Assembly (NCBI GenBank): GCA_964019135.1
Contig: OZ025249.1
Span: forward strand, 11,086,039-11,150,038
Reading direction: 5' to 3'
DNA length: 64,000 nt
DNA from: Arenicola marina
Lineage: Eukaryota; Annelida; Polychaeta; Arenicolidae
Below, piece by piece: positions 28,276 through 59,741 of the stretch. A program made the position numbers and the translations under genes. How positions within the stretch are numbered: the first letter of the stretch is position 1; each line of letters begins with the position of its first letter. The notes under the pieces were generated by a model. The model saw only the letters and a program-made list of their open reading frames with translations. It was not told where the DNA came from and made no database searches.

Positions 28276-28884
28276 TGTCGCTTGACGGACTGCCTGGTTC
28301 ACAGCGGCCTGTCCCGTGACGGGCTGCCTGTATCACAGCTGTCTGTCTCCTGACGGACTGCCTGGTTGACAGCAGGCTGTCTCGTGACGAACTGCCTGGT
28401 TTACAGCGGTCTCTCTCGTGACGGATTCCCTGGTTGACAGCGGGCTGTCTCGTGACGAACTGCCTGGTTTACAGCGGTCTGTCTCGAGACTGACTGCCTG
28501 GTTTACAGCGGTCTGTCTCGAGACTGACTGCCTGGTTCACAACCGTCTGTCTCGAGACTGAATGCCTGGTTCACAGCGGTCTGTCTCGTGACGGAGTGCC
28601 TGGTCCACAGCTGTCTGTCTCGTGACGGACTGCCTGGTTTACAACGGCCTGTCTCATGACGGACTGCCTTGTTCACAGCGGCCGATCTCGTGACGGACTT
28701 CCTGGTTCACAGCTGGTAGTTTCGTGAAGGACTGTTTGGTCCACAGCGACCTGTCTCGTGATGGACTGCCTGGTTCACAGCTGTCGGTCTCGTGACGGAC
28801 TGCCTGGTTCACAGCGGCCTGTCTCTTGACGGACTGCCTGGTTCACAACGTCCTGTCTCGTGGTGGACTGCCCGGTTCACAACG

Positions 28885-31800
28885 GCCTGTCTCCTGCCGG
28901 ACTACTTACTTCTTTCACAGCGGCCTGGGACGAGACTGACTGCTTGGTTTACAGCGGTTTGTTTCGTGACGGACTGCCCAGTTCACAGCGGCCTGTCGCG
29001 TGACGGATTGCCTAGTTCACAGCGGCCTGTCTCGCGACTGACTGCCTGGTTAACAGCGGCCTGTCTCGAGACTGACTGCCTGGTTGACTGCGGCTTCTCT
29101 CGTGACGGACGGTCCAGTTCACAGCGGCCTGTCGCGTGACGAATTGCCTAGTTCACAGCAGCCTGTGTCGCGACTGACTCCCTGGTTCACAGCGGCCTGT
29201 CGCGAGACTGACTGCCTGGTTGGCTGCGGCTTCTCTCGTGACGGACTGCCCAGTTCACAGCGGCCTGTCGCGTGACGGATTGCTTCGTTCACAGCGGCCT
29301 GTCTCGCGACTGACTGCCTGGTTCACAGCGGCCTGTCTCGAGACTGACTGCCTGGTTGGCTGCGGCTTCTCTCGTGACGGACTGCCCAGTTTACAGCGGC
29401 CTGACTCCTGCAGGACTACCTCCTTCACAGCGGCCTGTCTCGAGCCTGACTGCCTGGTTCACAGCCGTCTGTCTCGTGACGGACTGCCCAGTTCACATCG
29501 GCCTGTGGCGTGACGGATTGCCTAGTTCACAGCGGCCTGTCTCGCGACTAACTGCCTGGTTCACAGCGGCCTGTCACGAGACTGACTGCCTGGTTGACTG
29601 CGGCTTCTCTCGTGACGAACTGCCCAGTTCACAGCGGCCTGTCGCGTGACGGATTGCTTCGTTCACAGCGGCCTGTCTCGCGACTGACTGCCTGGTTCAC
29701 AGCGGCCTGTCTCGAGACTGACTGCCTGGTTGGCTGCGGCTTCTCTCGTGACGGACTGCCCAGTTTACAGCGGCCTGACTCCTGCAGGACTACCTCCTTC
29801 ACAGCGGCCTGTCTCGAGCCTGACTGCCTGGTTCACAGCCGTCTGTCTCGTGACGGACTGCCCAGTTCACATCGGCCTGTGGCGTGACGGATTGCCTAGT
29901 TCACAGCGGCCTGTCTCGCGACTGACTGCCTGGTTCACAGCGGCCTGTCTCGAGACTGACTGCCTGGTTAACAGCGGCCTGTGTCGACTCTGACTGCCTG
30001 GTTGGCTGCGGCTTCTCTCGTGACGGACTGCCCAGTTTACAGCAGCCTGACTCCTGCAGGACTACCTCCTTCACAGCAGCCTGTCTCGCGACTGACTGCA
30101 TGGTTCACAGCGGCCTGTCCCGAGACTGACTGCCTGGTTAACAGCGGCCTGTGTCGAGACTGACTGCCTGGTTGACTGCGGCTTCTCTCGTGACGGACTG
30201 CCCACTATACAGCGGCCTGACTCCTGCAGGACTACCTCCTTCACAGCAGCCTGTCTCGCGACTGACTGCCTGGTTCACAGCGGCCTGTCTCGAGACTGAC
30301 TGCCTGGTTTACAGCGGTCTGTCTCGTGACGGACTGCCTGGTTCACAGCGGCCTGTCTCTTGACGGACTGCTTGATTTACAACGGCCTGTCTCATGACGG
30401 ACTGCCTGGTTCACAGGGGACTGTCTCGTGACGGAGTGCCTTCTTCACAGCGGCCTGTTGTCTCGTGACGAACTGCCTGGTTCACAACGGCCTGTCTCGT
30501 GACGGACTGCCTGGTTCACAGCGGCCTGTCTCGTGACGGACTGCCTGGTTCACAACGGCCTGTCTCCTGCCGGACTACTTACTTCCTTCACAGCGGCCTG
30601 GGACGAGACTGACTGCTTGGTTTACAGCGGTTTGTTTCGTGACGGACTGCCCAGTTCACAGCGGCCTGTCGCGTGACGGATTGCCTAGTTCACAGCGGCC
30701 TGTCTCGCGACTGACTGCCTGGTTAACAGCGGCCTGTCTCGAGACTGACTGCCTGGTTGACTGCGGCTTCTCTCGTGACGGACGGCCCAGTTCACAGCGG
30801 CCTGTCGCGTGACGAATTGCCTAGTTCACAGCAGCCTGTGTCGCGACTGACTCCCTGGTTCACAGCGGCCTGTCGCGAGACTGACTGCCTGGTTGGCTAC
30901 GGCTTCTCTCGTGACGGACTGCCCAGTTCACAGCGGCCTGTCGCGTGACGGATTGCTTCGTTCACAGCGGCCTGTCTCGCGACTGACTGCCTGGTTCACA
31001 GCGGCCTGTCTCGAGACTGACTGCCTGGTTGGCTGCGGCTTCTCTCGTGACGGACTGCCCAGTTTACAGCGGCCTGACTCCTGCAGGACTACCTCCTTCA
31101 CAGCGGCCTGTCTCGAGCCTGACTGCCTGGTTCACAGCCGTCTGTCTCGTGACGGACTGCCCAGTTCACATCGGCCTGTGGCGTGACGGATTGCCTAGTT
31201 CACAGCGGCCTGTCTCGCGACTGACTGCCTGGTTCACAGCGGCCTGTCACGAGACTGACTGCCTGGTTGACTGCGGCTTCTCTCGTGACGAACTGCCCAG
31301 TTCACAGCGGCCTGTCGCGTGACGGATTGCCTAGTTCACAGCGGCCTGTCTCGCGACTGACTGCCTGGTTCACAGCGGCCTGTCTCGAGACTGACTGCCT
31401 GGTTAACAGCGGCCTGTATCGACACTGACTGCCTGGTTGGCTGCGGCTTCTATCGTGACGGACTGCCCAGTTTACAGCAGCCTGACTCTTGCAGGACTAC
31501 CTCCTTCACAGCAGCCTGTCTCGCGACTCACTGCATGGTTCACAGCGGCCTGTCCCGAGACTGACTGCCTGGTTAACAGCGGCCTGTGTCGAGACTGACT
31601 GCCTGGTTGACTGCGGCTTCTCTCGTGACGGACTGCCCACTATACAGCGGCCTGACTCCTGCAGGACTACCTCCTTCACAGCAGCCTGTCTCGCGACTGA
31701 CTGCCTGGTTCACAGCGGCCTGTCTCGAGACTGACTGCCTGGTTTACAGCGGTCTGTCTCGTGACGGACTGCGTGGTTCGCAGCGGCCTGTCGTAACGGA

Positions 31801-31990
31801 CTGCCTGGTTCACAGCCGCCTGTCTCGAGACTGACTGCCAGGCTCACAGCTGTGTGTCTCGTGACGGACGGCCTGGTTCACAGCAGCCTGTCTCGTGACG
31901 GGGTGCCTGGTTCATAGCGGCCTGTCTCTTGGCCGACTGCCTGGTTCACAGCGGCATGTCTCGTGACGGACTGCCTGGTTCATATCAACC
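28885..31990. repeat. 34-bp satellite, gene-proximal subfamily of array A
   Basis: Same 34-bp periodicity but a diverged subfamily: units with CTGCCCAGTTCACAGCGG, GTCGCGTGACGGATTGCC, TCGCGACTGACTGCC and CCTGACTCCTGCAGGACTACC. It has its own higher-order structure, a 374-bp (11 x 34) direct repeat (29,220 and 29,594 start equivalent blocks) and a 1,673-bp spacing (29,084 to 30,757, and 29,356 to 31,029). The last degenerate units end at about 31,985, where AT-rich unique DNA begins. The same final units and the same junction are found at 60,560-60,640 before gene copy 2. Confidence 0.93.
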
Positions 31991-32539
31991 TGTATAGCAT
32001 TTTTATATCCGTCCCCGCTAATCTGTTAACTTTTTGTTCGAATGGTAACTTATGCCTTGTAGACCCGCGCGTAAGTCTGCAAAGTATATGATTCCATGGA
32101 GAGTGCATATTGCACCAATAGCTATTATACAAAGAATGTGTTACAGCAAAGTTACGTATTTGTGTGGGGTTGACGATTAATAGATTGTCTTAGAATGATC
32201 AAATGTGCCTAACGATGTTAGTCATACATTTTATTTCAAATATGAGCCAATATACGACTAGCTCCTCCCTTTCCTGTCTGAGCCAAAACGAGGTGAACTT
32301 TTCGACTTCGCTTCCATTCGTTCAGTGCTTTCGTTTGCGAGGTCGGCTTTTCTGTAGCAATCGTTGTTTCACTGTTTCAATGCAGGACGGCTTTCATAAG
32401 CTTCGGTCTTAAATATGTCAACAGTCATTTTCATACACAAGCAACTTATATATTAATAAACACGATACCAATGATGGCTTAATGCCAAAAGGCTCGTGAA
32501 AAAATCAGAATAACTAGCAGGCACTGCTTCGGTACTACT
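31991..32539. other. Unique 3' flank between array A and the receptor gene
   Basis: Non-repetitive AT-rich DNA. It matches 60,640-61,113 closely, except that a stretch of about 75 bp present here (about 32,022-32,097) is missing from the other copy. No convincing coding region is seen. The short open frames here are not shared as frames between the two copies. Confidence 0.7.
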
Positions 32540-32545
32540 TTTATT
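32540..32545 (-). promoter_or_regulatory. Candidate polyadenylation signal, receptor gene copy 1
   Basis: AATAAA on the minus strand (TTTATT on the plus strand), about 340 bp after the stop codon at 32,882. It is conserved at the matching place in copy 2 (61,114-61,119). ATTAAA variants also occur nearer the stop (about 32,579), so the 3' end used is uncertain. Confidence 0.45.
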
Positions 32546-32881
32546 TACATGAAAACAGTTTTAAAAAGCATAAAACCATTTAATGTACTTTTTAATTAAG
32601 TAAAAGCTTATATCTCTATCAATGTTTTCAAAATGTACAGCTAGCAAATAAAGATACCAGCACTGTTTTATAGATCGTTGGACTGCACACGAGAACTGCA
32701 ACCTGTCCATTCTTCCTGGATATACCCAGGTAATTAGGTACTTCAGTCTAGAACCGTACAACATCTGATCCGTTACAAGGAAGTTGCGCTCGTCGGTTAA
32801 GTTCTATCTAACATAATATGACATATCATTAAAGAGCCTGCCTACTTTAAACATCGATGCACAATGCAATACATGGTGTAT

Positions 32882-53431
<20,550 letters not shown>

Positions 53432-53510
53432 CGTGCTGTCCTTCCGCAAACAGCGACACGGTGATGACTTGGAGCCCTCACGGCCACCTTTAACAACATA
53501 ACTCAAGTAA

Positions 53511-53567
53511 TATATATCAGTGAGGACAGATAAATGCTGCTGGGCGCCATATGCGTAAGGTATATAT
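53511..53567 (-). promoter_or_regulatory. Candidate core promoter of receptor copy 1
   Basis: Two TATA-like motifs on the minus strand, at 53,561-53,567 and 53,511-53,518, lie 130 and 80 bp upstream of the ATG at 53,431. The position suits a short 5' UTR exon continuous with exon 1. No transcript evidence exists, and the motifs are common in AT-rich DNA. Confidence 0.35.
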
Positions 53568-53734
53568 CCTACCCTCCATGAGCACCTTGAAGCCTACTTC
53601 CCTTATGATGAAAGTGTAAATTTACTTTCCGGAATGGGGAATGGGTTTGCAGTGCGAACTGTGCACCCACGACCCGGGTGCACTTCGGATGTGAGTCGGA
53701 CGCCCAAGCGAGTTGAAAAGTGCAGCGGACAGAT

Positions 53735-54235
53735 GGGACTGGAGGTGAACGGTGAGAAACACATGGGGATAGGAGTGTTTGGTGAAAAGGAAAGGCGGGA
53801 ATAGGGGCGGACGGTGAAGAGGATAGGCAGGGGTAGGGGTGGGTGGTGAGGGGAAAGCATGGCAATAGGGGTTGGGGTGAAGAGGAAAGGCAGGGATAGG
53901 GGTGGGTGGTTAAGAGAAAAGGCGGCCATATAGGTGATCGGTGAAGAGGGAATGCGGCAATAGGGGTTGGCGGGGAAGAGGATAGGCAGGGGTAGGCGTG
54001 GGTGGTGAGGGGAAAGCATGGCAATAGAGGTGGGTGGTGAAGCAGAAAGGTGGCAATATAGCTGAGCGATGAAGAGGGAAGGCGGAAATAGGGGTTGGCG
54101 GTAAAGAGCAAAAGCGGCAATAGTGGTTGACGGCGAAGAGGAGAGGCGGGTATGGGAGTGAGGGGTGCAGAAGAACGGCGGTAATAGGGGTGGGAGGTAA
54201 AGAGGAAAGGCGGGGGTATTATTTACCAATCCTTA
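53735..54235. repeat. Purine-rich minisatellite of about 31 bp upstream of the receptor promoter
   Basis: Some 16 degenerate units of the type GGTGAAGAGGAAAGGC plus RGGRATAGGGGTKG, all purine-rich on the plus strand and so pyrimidine-rich on the transcript-sense strand. Open frames over it (Pro/Ser/Leu-rich on the minus strand) follow from the composition and I do not call them genes. It begins about 300 bp upstream of exon 1. Confidence 0.9.
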
Positions 54236-54894
54236 GCTTGATTTCTCCTAAATCTGCCACGAAACTATTACTGCGTAGTCTGAGGCGAACATAACCCGAT
54301 AATGCATAGAGAGAGAAACATATCGAAAAGCAGCAGAATGAACTGTGACATTGTTGACAGTTACTTCCGTGTCATAAGTTATGCAATAGGGTGACTTACC
54401 TCGTCAGAAATACTCAACAGGTTCACTATGTATCCATATGATGCGATTCCAATACTAAATGTAATGTTGGCCAATCACTGATGTCAGCCCTAGTATAACA
54501 TGCTAACGACGGGATGTGCATTTATCCTCACCGACATACGACCTGATACTCCTACTGTCGTCAACTCTTCATGCTCGTACGTGACCAGTTGTGTGTGCAA
54601 CATAAACCATCGTTGTCTGAAGACCAGCTGAGATACAAAGATCATACTTGTGGACTGTGACACTGCTCAATAATGACGTCACCACTTCCACATCCTTATG
54701 ATGCATCGTTGTTGTTTTTATTGCATTAGATTATCAACAACGCCTACAAGTATGTGGTGCTTATCGCCGAACTTTTGTATCCAAGGTGGCAGGTTAGGTG
54801 TGAGGATGGGGCTCATTGAAGGCATAGTCATAATCATTAAGAAGCTTCGCAGCAATGTAGGAATGGCATGAATGTTTTAGCACACATATCAAAG
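54236..54894. other. Intergenic DNA between receptor copy 1 and array B
   Basis: Unique sequence, about 660 bp, with no coding signal recognised. It ends where the first leader element of array B starts. Confidence 0.6.
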
Positions 54895-55107
54895 GCGAAG
54901 AAATTAGGCTAAGCTAATCTGTTAATGTACTGAACCAATAACGTCGGGGAAAGAGAGTAAAAGGGTCTTGCACGGATCGAGTATTTTTCTGCTAGCCTCG
55001 TGCCAGGTATTTTTTACGCCTGTGAGATTCGCGTGGATGTCGCGACTCGACCGTATGAGTATCGAGTGTTCGGAGGACATCGGACTGGCGAATCTTTAAG
55101 GGCTCCC
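54895..55107 (+). repeat. 213-bp leader element, copy 1
   Basis: A non-34-bp sequence from GCGAAGAAATTAGGCTAAGC to GGGCTCCCAGCGG that forms the left edge of array B. It recurs at 57,515 and 59,529, each time joining the satellite at the same base. This copy reads GAGAGTAAAAGGG where the other two read GAGAGTATAAGGG. Confidence 0.92.
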
Positions 55108-57514
55108 AGCGGCCTGTCTCGTGACGGGCTGCCTGGTTCACAGCGGCCTGTCTCATGACGGACTGCCTGGTTCACAGCGGTATGTCTCGTGACGGACTGC
55201 CTGGTTCACAGCGGTTTGTTTCGTGACGGACTGCCTGGTTCACAGCGGGCTGTCTCGTGACGGACTGCCTGGTTCACAGCGGCCGGTCTAGTGACGGACT
55301 TCCTGGTTGACAGCGGCCTGTCTCGTGACGGACTGCCTGGTTCACAGCGATCGGTCTAGTGACGGACTTCCTGGTTCACAGCGGCCTGTCTCATGACGGA
55401 CTGCCTGGTTCACAGCGGCCGGTCTAGTGACGGACTTCCTGGTTGACAGCGGCCTGTCTCGTGACGGACTGCCTGGTTCACAGCGGCCGGTCTAGTGACG
55501 GACTTCCTGGTTCACAGCGGCCTGTCTCGTGACGGACTGCCTGGTTCACAGCGGCCGATCTAGTGACGGACTTCCTGGTTCACAGCGGCCTGTCTCATGA
55601 CGGACTGCCTGGTTCACAGCGGTCGGTCTAGTGACGGACTTCCTGGTTCACAACGGCCTGTCTCGTGACGGACTGCCTGGTTCACGGCGGCCGATTTAGT
55701 GACGGACTTCCTGGTTCACAGCGGCCTGTCTCATGACGAACTGCCTTCTTCACAGCGGCCGGTCTAGTGACGGACTTCCTGGTTCACAGTGGCCTGTCTC
55801 GTGACGGACTGCCTGGTTTACAGCGGCCTGTCTCGTGACGGACTTCCTGGTTCACAGCGGCCTGTCTCATGACGAACTGCCTTCTTCACAGCGGCCGGTT
55901 TAGTGACGGACTTCCTGGTTCACAGCGGCCTGTCTCGTGATGGACTCCTTGTTGGCTGCGGCCTGTCTCGTGACGAACTGCCTGGTTCACAGGGGCCGAT
56001 CTAGTGACGGACTTCCTGGTTCACAGCGGCCTGTCTCATGACGGACTGCCTTCTTCACAGCGGCCGGTCTAGTGACGGACTTCCTGGTTCACAGCGGCCT
56101 GTCTCGTGACGGACTGCCTGGTTCACAGCGGCCGATCTAGTGACGGACTTCCTGGTTCACAGCGGCCTGTCTCATGACGGACTGCCTTCTTCACAGCGGC
56201 CGGTCTAGTGACGGATTTCCGGGTTCACAGCGGCCTGTCTCGTGACGGACTGCCTGGTTCACAGTGGCCGGTCTAGTGACGGACTTCCTGGTTCACAGCG
56301 GCCTGTCTCGTGACGGACTGCCTGGTTTACAGCGGCCGGTCTAGTGACGGACTGCCTGCTTCACAGCGGTCTGTCTCGTGACGGACTGCCTGGTTCACAG
56401 CGGCCTGTCTCGTGACGGACTGCCTGGTTCACAGCGGCCGGTCTAGTGACGGACTGCCTGGTTCACAGCGGCCTGTCTCGTGACGGACTGCCTGGTTCAC
56501 AGCGGCCGGTCTAGTAACGGACTTCCTGGTTCACAGCGGCCTGTCTCGTGACGGACTGCCTGGTTCACAGCGGCCTGTCTCGTGATGGACTCCCTGTTGG
56601 CTGCGGCCTGTCTCGTGACGAACTGCCTGGTTCACAGGGGCCGATCTAGTGACGGACTTCCTGGTTCACAGCGGCCTGTCTCATGACGGACTGCCTTCTT
56701 CACAGCGGCCGGTCTAGTGACGGACTTCCTGGTTCACAGCGGCCTGTCTCGTGACGGACTGCCTGATTCACAGCGGCCGATCTAGTGACGGACTTCCTGG
56801 TTCACAGCGGCCTGTCTCATGACGGACTGCCTTCTTCACAGCGGCCGGTCTAGTGACGGATTTCCTGGTTCACAGCGGCCTGTCTCGTGACGGACTGCCT
56901 GGTTCACAGTGGCCGGTCTAGTGACGGACTTCCTGGTTCACAGCGGCCTGTCTCGTGACGGACTGCCTGGTTTACAGCGGCCGGTCTAGTGACGGACTGC
57001 CTGCTTCACAGCGGTCTGTCTCGTGATGGACTGCCTGGTTCACAGCGGTCTGTCTCGTGACGGACTGCCTGGTTCACAGCGGCCGGTCTAGTGACGGACT
57101 GCCTGGTTCACAGCGGCCTGTCTCGTGACGGACTGCCTGGTTCACAGCGGCCGGTCTAGTAACGGACTTCCTGGTTCACAGCGGCCTGTCTCGTGACGGA
57201 CTGCCTGGTTCACAGCGGCCGGTCTAGTGACGGACTGCCTGCTTCACAGCGGTCTGTCTCGTGACGGACTGCCTGGTTGACAGCGGCCTGTCTCGTGACG
57301 GACTGCCTGGTTTACAGCGGGCTGTCTCGTGATGGACTCCCTGGTTGACAGCGGCGTGTCTCGTGACGGACTGCCTGGTTGACAGCGGGCTGTCTCGTGA
57401 AGAACTGCCTAGTTTACAGAGGTCTGTCTCGATACTGACTGCCTGGTTCACAGCTGTCTGTCTCGTGACGGACTGCCTGGTTCACAGCGGCCTGTTGTCT
57501 CGTGACCAAATTAA
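55108..57514. repeat. 34-bp satellite, sub-array B1 (dimeric)
   Basis: Mostly a regular alternation of two unit types, CGGCCTGTCTCGTGACGG-ACTGCC and CGGCCGGTCTAGTGACGG-ACTTCC, making a 68-bp dimer. Within it a block near 55,936 recurs near 56,581 (about 645 bp, 19 units less one base), including the rare CTCC(T/C)TGTTGGCTGCGG unit. The more varied units at the right end (57,230-57,510) resemble array A. Confidence 0.93.
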
Positions 57515-57727
57515 GCGAAGAAATTAGGCTAAGCATATCTGTTAATGTACTGAACCAATAACGTCGGGGTAAGAGAGTATAAGGGTCTTGCCCGGATCGA
57601 GTATTTTTCTGCTAGCCTGGTGTCCGGTATTTTTTACGCCTGTGAAAATCGCGTGGATGTCGCGACTCGACCGTATGATTATCGAGTGGTCGGAAGACAT
57701 CGGATTGGCGAATCTTTAAGGGCTCCC
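57515..57727 (+). repeat. 213-bp leader element, copy 2
   Basis: About 96 percent like copy 1, embedded between sub-arrays B1 and B2. It carries TATAAG at 57,578-57,583. The minus-strand frame that enters from the satellite remains open through most of it. Confidence 0.92.
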
Positions 57728-59528
57728 AGCGGCCTGTCTCGTGACGGGCTGCCTGGTTGGCTGCGGGCTGTTTCGTGACGGACTGCCTGGTTGGCTGCGG
57801 GCTGTCTCGTGACGGACTGCCTGGTTGGCTGCGGCTTGTCTCGTGACGGACTGCCTGGTTCACAGCGGGCTGTCTCGTGACGGACTCCCTGGTTGGCTGC
57901 GGCTTGTCTCGTGAAGGGCTACCTGGTTCACAGTGGCCTGTCTCGTGACAGACTGCTTGGTTCACAGCGAGCTGTCTCGTGACGGACTGCCTGGTTGGCT
58001 GCGGGCTGTCTCGTGACGGACTGCCTGGTTGGCTGCGGCTTGTCTCGTGACGGACTGCTTGGTTCACAGCGGGCTGTCTCGTGACGGGCTACCTGGTTCA
58101 CAGTGGCCTGTCCCGTGACGGACTGCTTGGTTCACAGCGGGCTGTCTCGTGACGGACTGCCTGGTTGGCTGCGGCTTGTCTCGTGACGGACTGCCTGGTT
58201 CACAGCGGCCTGTCTCCTGCCGGACTACTTACTTCCTTCACAGCGGGCTGTCTCGTGACGGAATGCCTGGTTCACAACGGGCTGTCTCGTGACGGACTGC
58301 CTGTTTGGCTGCGGGCTGTCTCGTGACGGATTGCCTGGTTCACAACGGGCTGTCTCGTGACGGACTGCCTGGATGGCTGCGGACTGTCTCGTGACGGACT
58401 GCCTGGTTGGCTGCGGCTTGTCTCGTGACGGACTGCCTGGTTCACAGCGGTATGTCTCGTGACGGACTGCCTGGTTCACAGCGGTTTGTTTCGTGACGGA
58501 CTGCCTGGTTCACAGCGGGCTGTCTCGTGACGGAATGCCTGGTTCACAGCGGCCGGTCTAGTGACGGACTTCCTGGTTGACAGGGGCCTGTCTCGTGACG
58601 GACTGCCTGGTTCACAGCGATCGGTCTAGTGACGGACTTCCTGGTTCACAGCGGCCTGTCTCATGACGGACTGCCTGGTTCACAGCGGCCGGTCTAGTGA
58701 CGGACTTCCTGGTTCACAGCGGCCTGTCTCGTGACGGACTGCCTGGTTCACAGCGGCCGGTCTAGTGACGGACTTCCTGGTTGACAGCGGCCTGTCTCAT
58801 GACGGACTGCCTGGTTCACAGCGGTCGGTCTCGTGATGGACTCCCTGGTTGGCTGCGGCCTGTCTCGTGACGGACTGCCTGGTTCACAGCGGCCGATTTA
58901 GTGACGGACTTCCTGGCTCACAGCGGCCTGTCTCGTGACGGACTGCCTTCTTCACAGCGGCCGGTCTAGTGACGGACTTCCTGGTTCACAGCGGCCTGTC
59001 TCGTGACGGACTGCCTGGTTCACAGCGGCCGGTCTAGTGACGGACTGCCTGGTTCACAGCGGCCTGTCTCGTGACGGACTGCCTGGTTCACAGTGGCCTG
59101 TCTCGTGATGGACTCCCAGGTTGGCTGCGGCCTGTCTCGTGACGGACTGCCTGGTTCATAGCGGCCGATCTAGTGACGGACTTCCTGGTTCACAGCGGCC
59201 TGTCTCGTGACGGACTGCCTGGTTCACAGCGGCCGGTCTAGTAACGGACTGCCTGGTTCACAGTGGCCTGTCTCATGACGGACTGCCTTCTTCACAGCGG
59301 CCGGTCTAGTGACGGACTTCCTGGTTCACAGCGGCCTGTCTCGTGACGGACTGCCTGGTTCACAGCGGCCGGTCTAGTGACGGACTGCCTGGTTCACAGC
59401 GGTCTGTCTCGCGACGGACTCCCTGGTTGACAGCGGCCTGTCTCGTGACGGACTGCCTGGTTGACAGCGGGCTGTCTTGTGAAGAACTGCCTGGTTTACA
59501 GCGGCCTGTTGTCTCGTGACGAAATTAG
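57728..59528. repeat. 34-bp satellite, sub-array B2
   Basis: Starts with units carrying CTGGTTGGCTGCGG (57,740-58,480), then the CGGCCGGTCTAG dimer type (58,540-59,400). It contains the marker unit CTCCTGCCGGACTACTTACT at about 58,213, also present in array A (28,890 and 30,564) and in B3. Confidence 0.93.
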
Positions 59529-59741
59529 GTGAAGAAATTAGGCTAAGCATATCTGTTAATGTACTGAACCAATAACGTCGGGGAAAGAGAGTATAAGGGT
59601 CTTGCCCGGATCGAGTATTTTTCTGCTAGCCTCGTGTCAGGTATTTTTTACGCCTGTGAGAATCGCGTGGATGTCGCGACTCGACCGTATGAGTATCGAG
59701 TGGTCTGAAGACATCGGATTGGCGAATCTTTAAGGGCTCCC
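59529..59741 (+). repeat. 213-bp leader element, copy 3
   Basis: Third copy, between B2 and B3, with TATAAG at 59,592-59,597. It is closer to copy 2 than to copy 1. Confidence 0.92.

Larger units (their letters stand above)
1..28884. repeat. 34-bp satellite, array A, main part
   Basis: Continuous tandem array of a 34-bp unit whose best conserved core is CTGCCTGGTTCACAGCGG, followed by a CTGTCTCGTGACGG-type segment. The array is already running at base 1, so its left end lies outside the window. Units differ by point changes (TTCACAG/TTGACAG/TTTACAG/TCCACAG, CGTGACGG/CATAACGG/CGAGACTG), and occasional units are shortened or carry small insertions (for example CCTGTTGTCTCGTGACG). Because 34 is not a multiple of 3, three units (102 bp) are needed to return to the same frame. 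That produces many 60-130 residue open frames with a 34-residue periodicity on both strands. I regard these as by-products and not genes. No unique sequence or gene is seen inside. Confidence 0.97.

Noticed and set aside
285..31834. Many 60-130 residue open frames with repeated NQAVRHETGRCEPG or FTAVCLVTDCLV phrases
   Set aside because: They follow from 34-bp repeats that lack stops in some frames. They occur on both strands, overlap each other, have no splice or promoter context and show 34-residue periodicity set by 3 x 34 bp.
1..31990. CRISPR-like array
   Set aside because: Units are directly adjacent with no unique spacers, and the surrounding genes are eukaryotic and spliced.
53569..54229. 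Pro/Ser/Leu-rich frames of 183 and 208 residues on the minus strand
   Set aside because: Composition of the purine-rich minisatellite. Two overlapping frames look alike, which indicates repeat-driven openness.
54895..55107. Leader as 5S rRNA, U-snRNA or tRNA gene
   Set aside because: I compared it with the internal promoter boxes and conserved cores of these RNAs and found no match.
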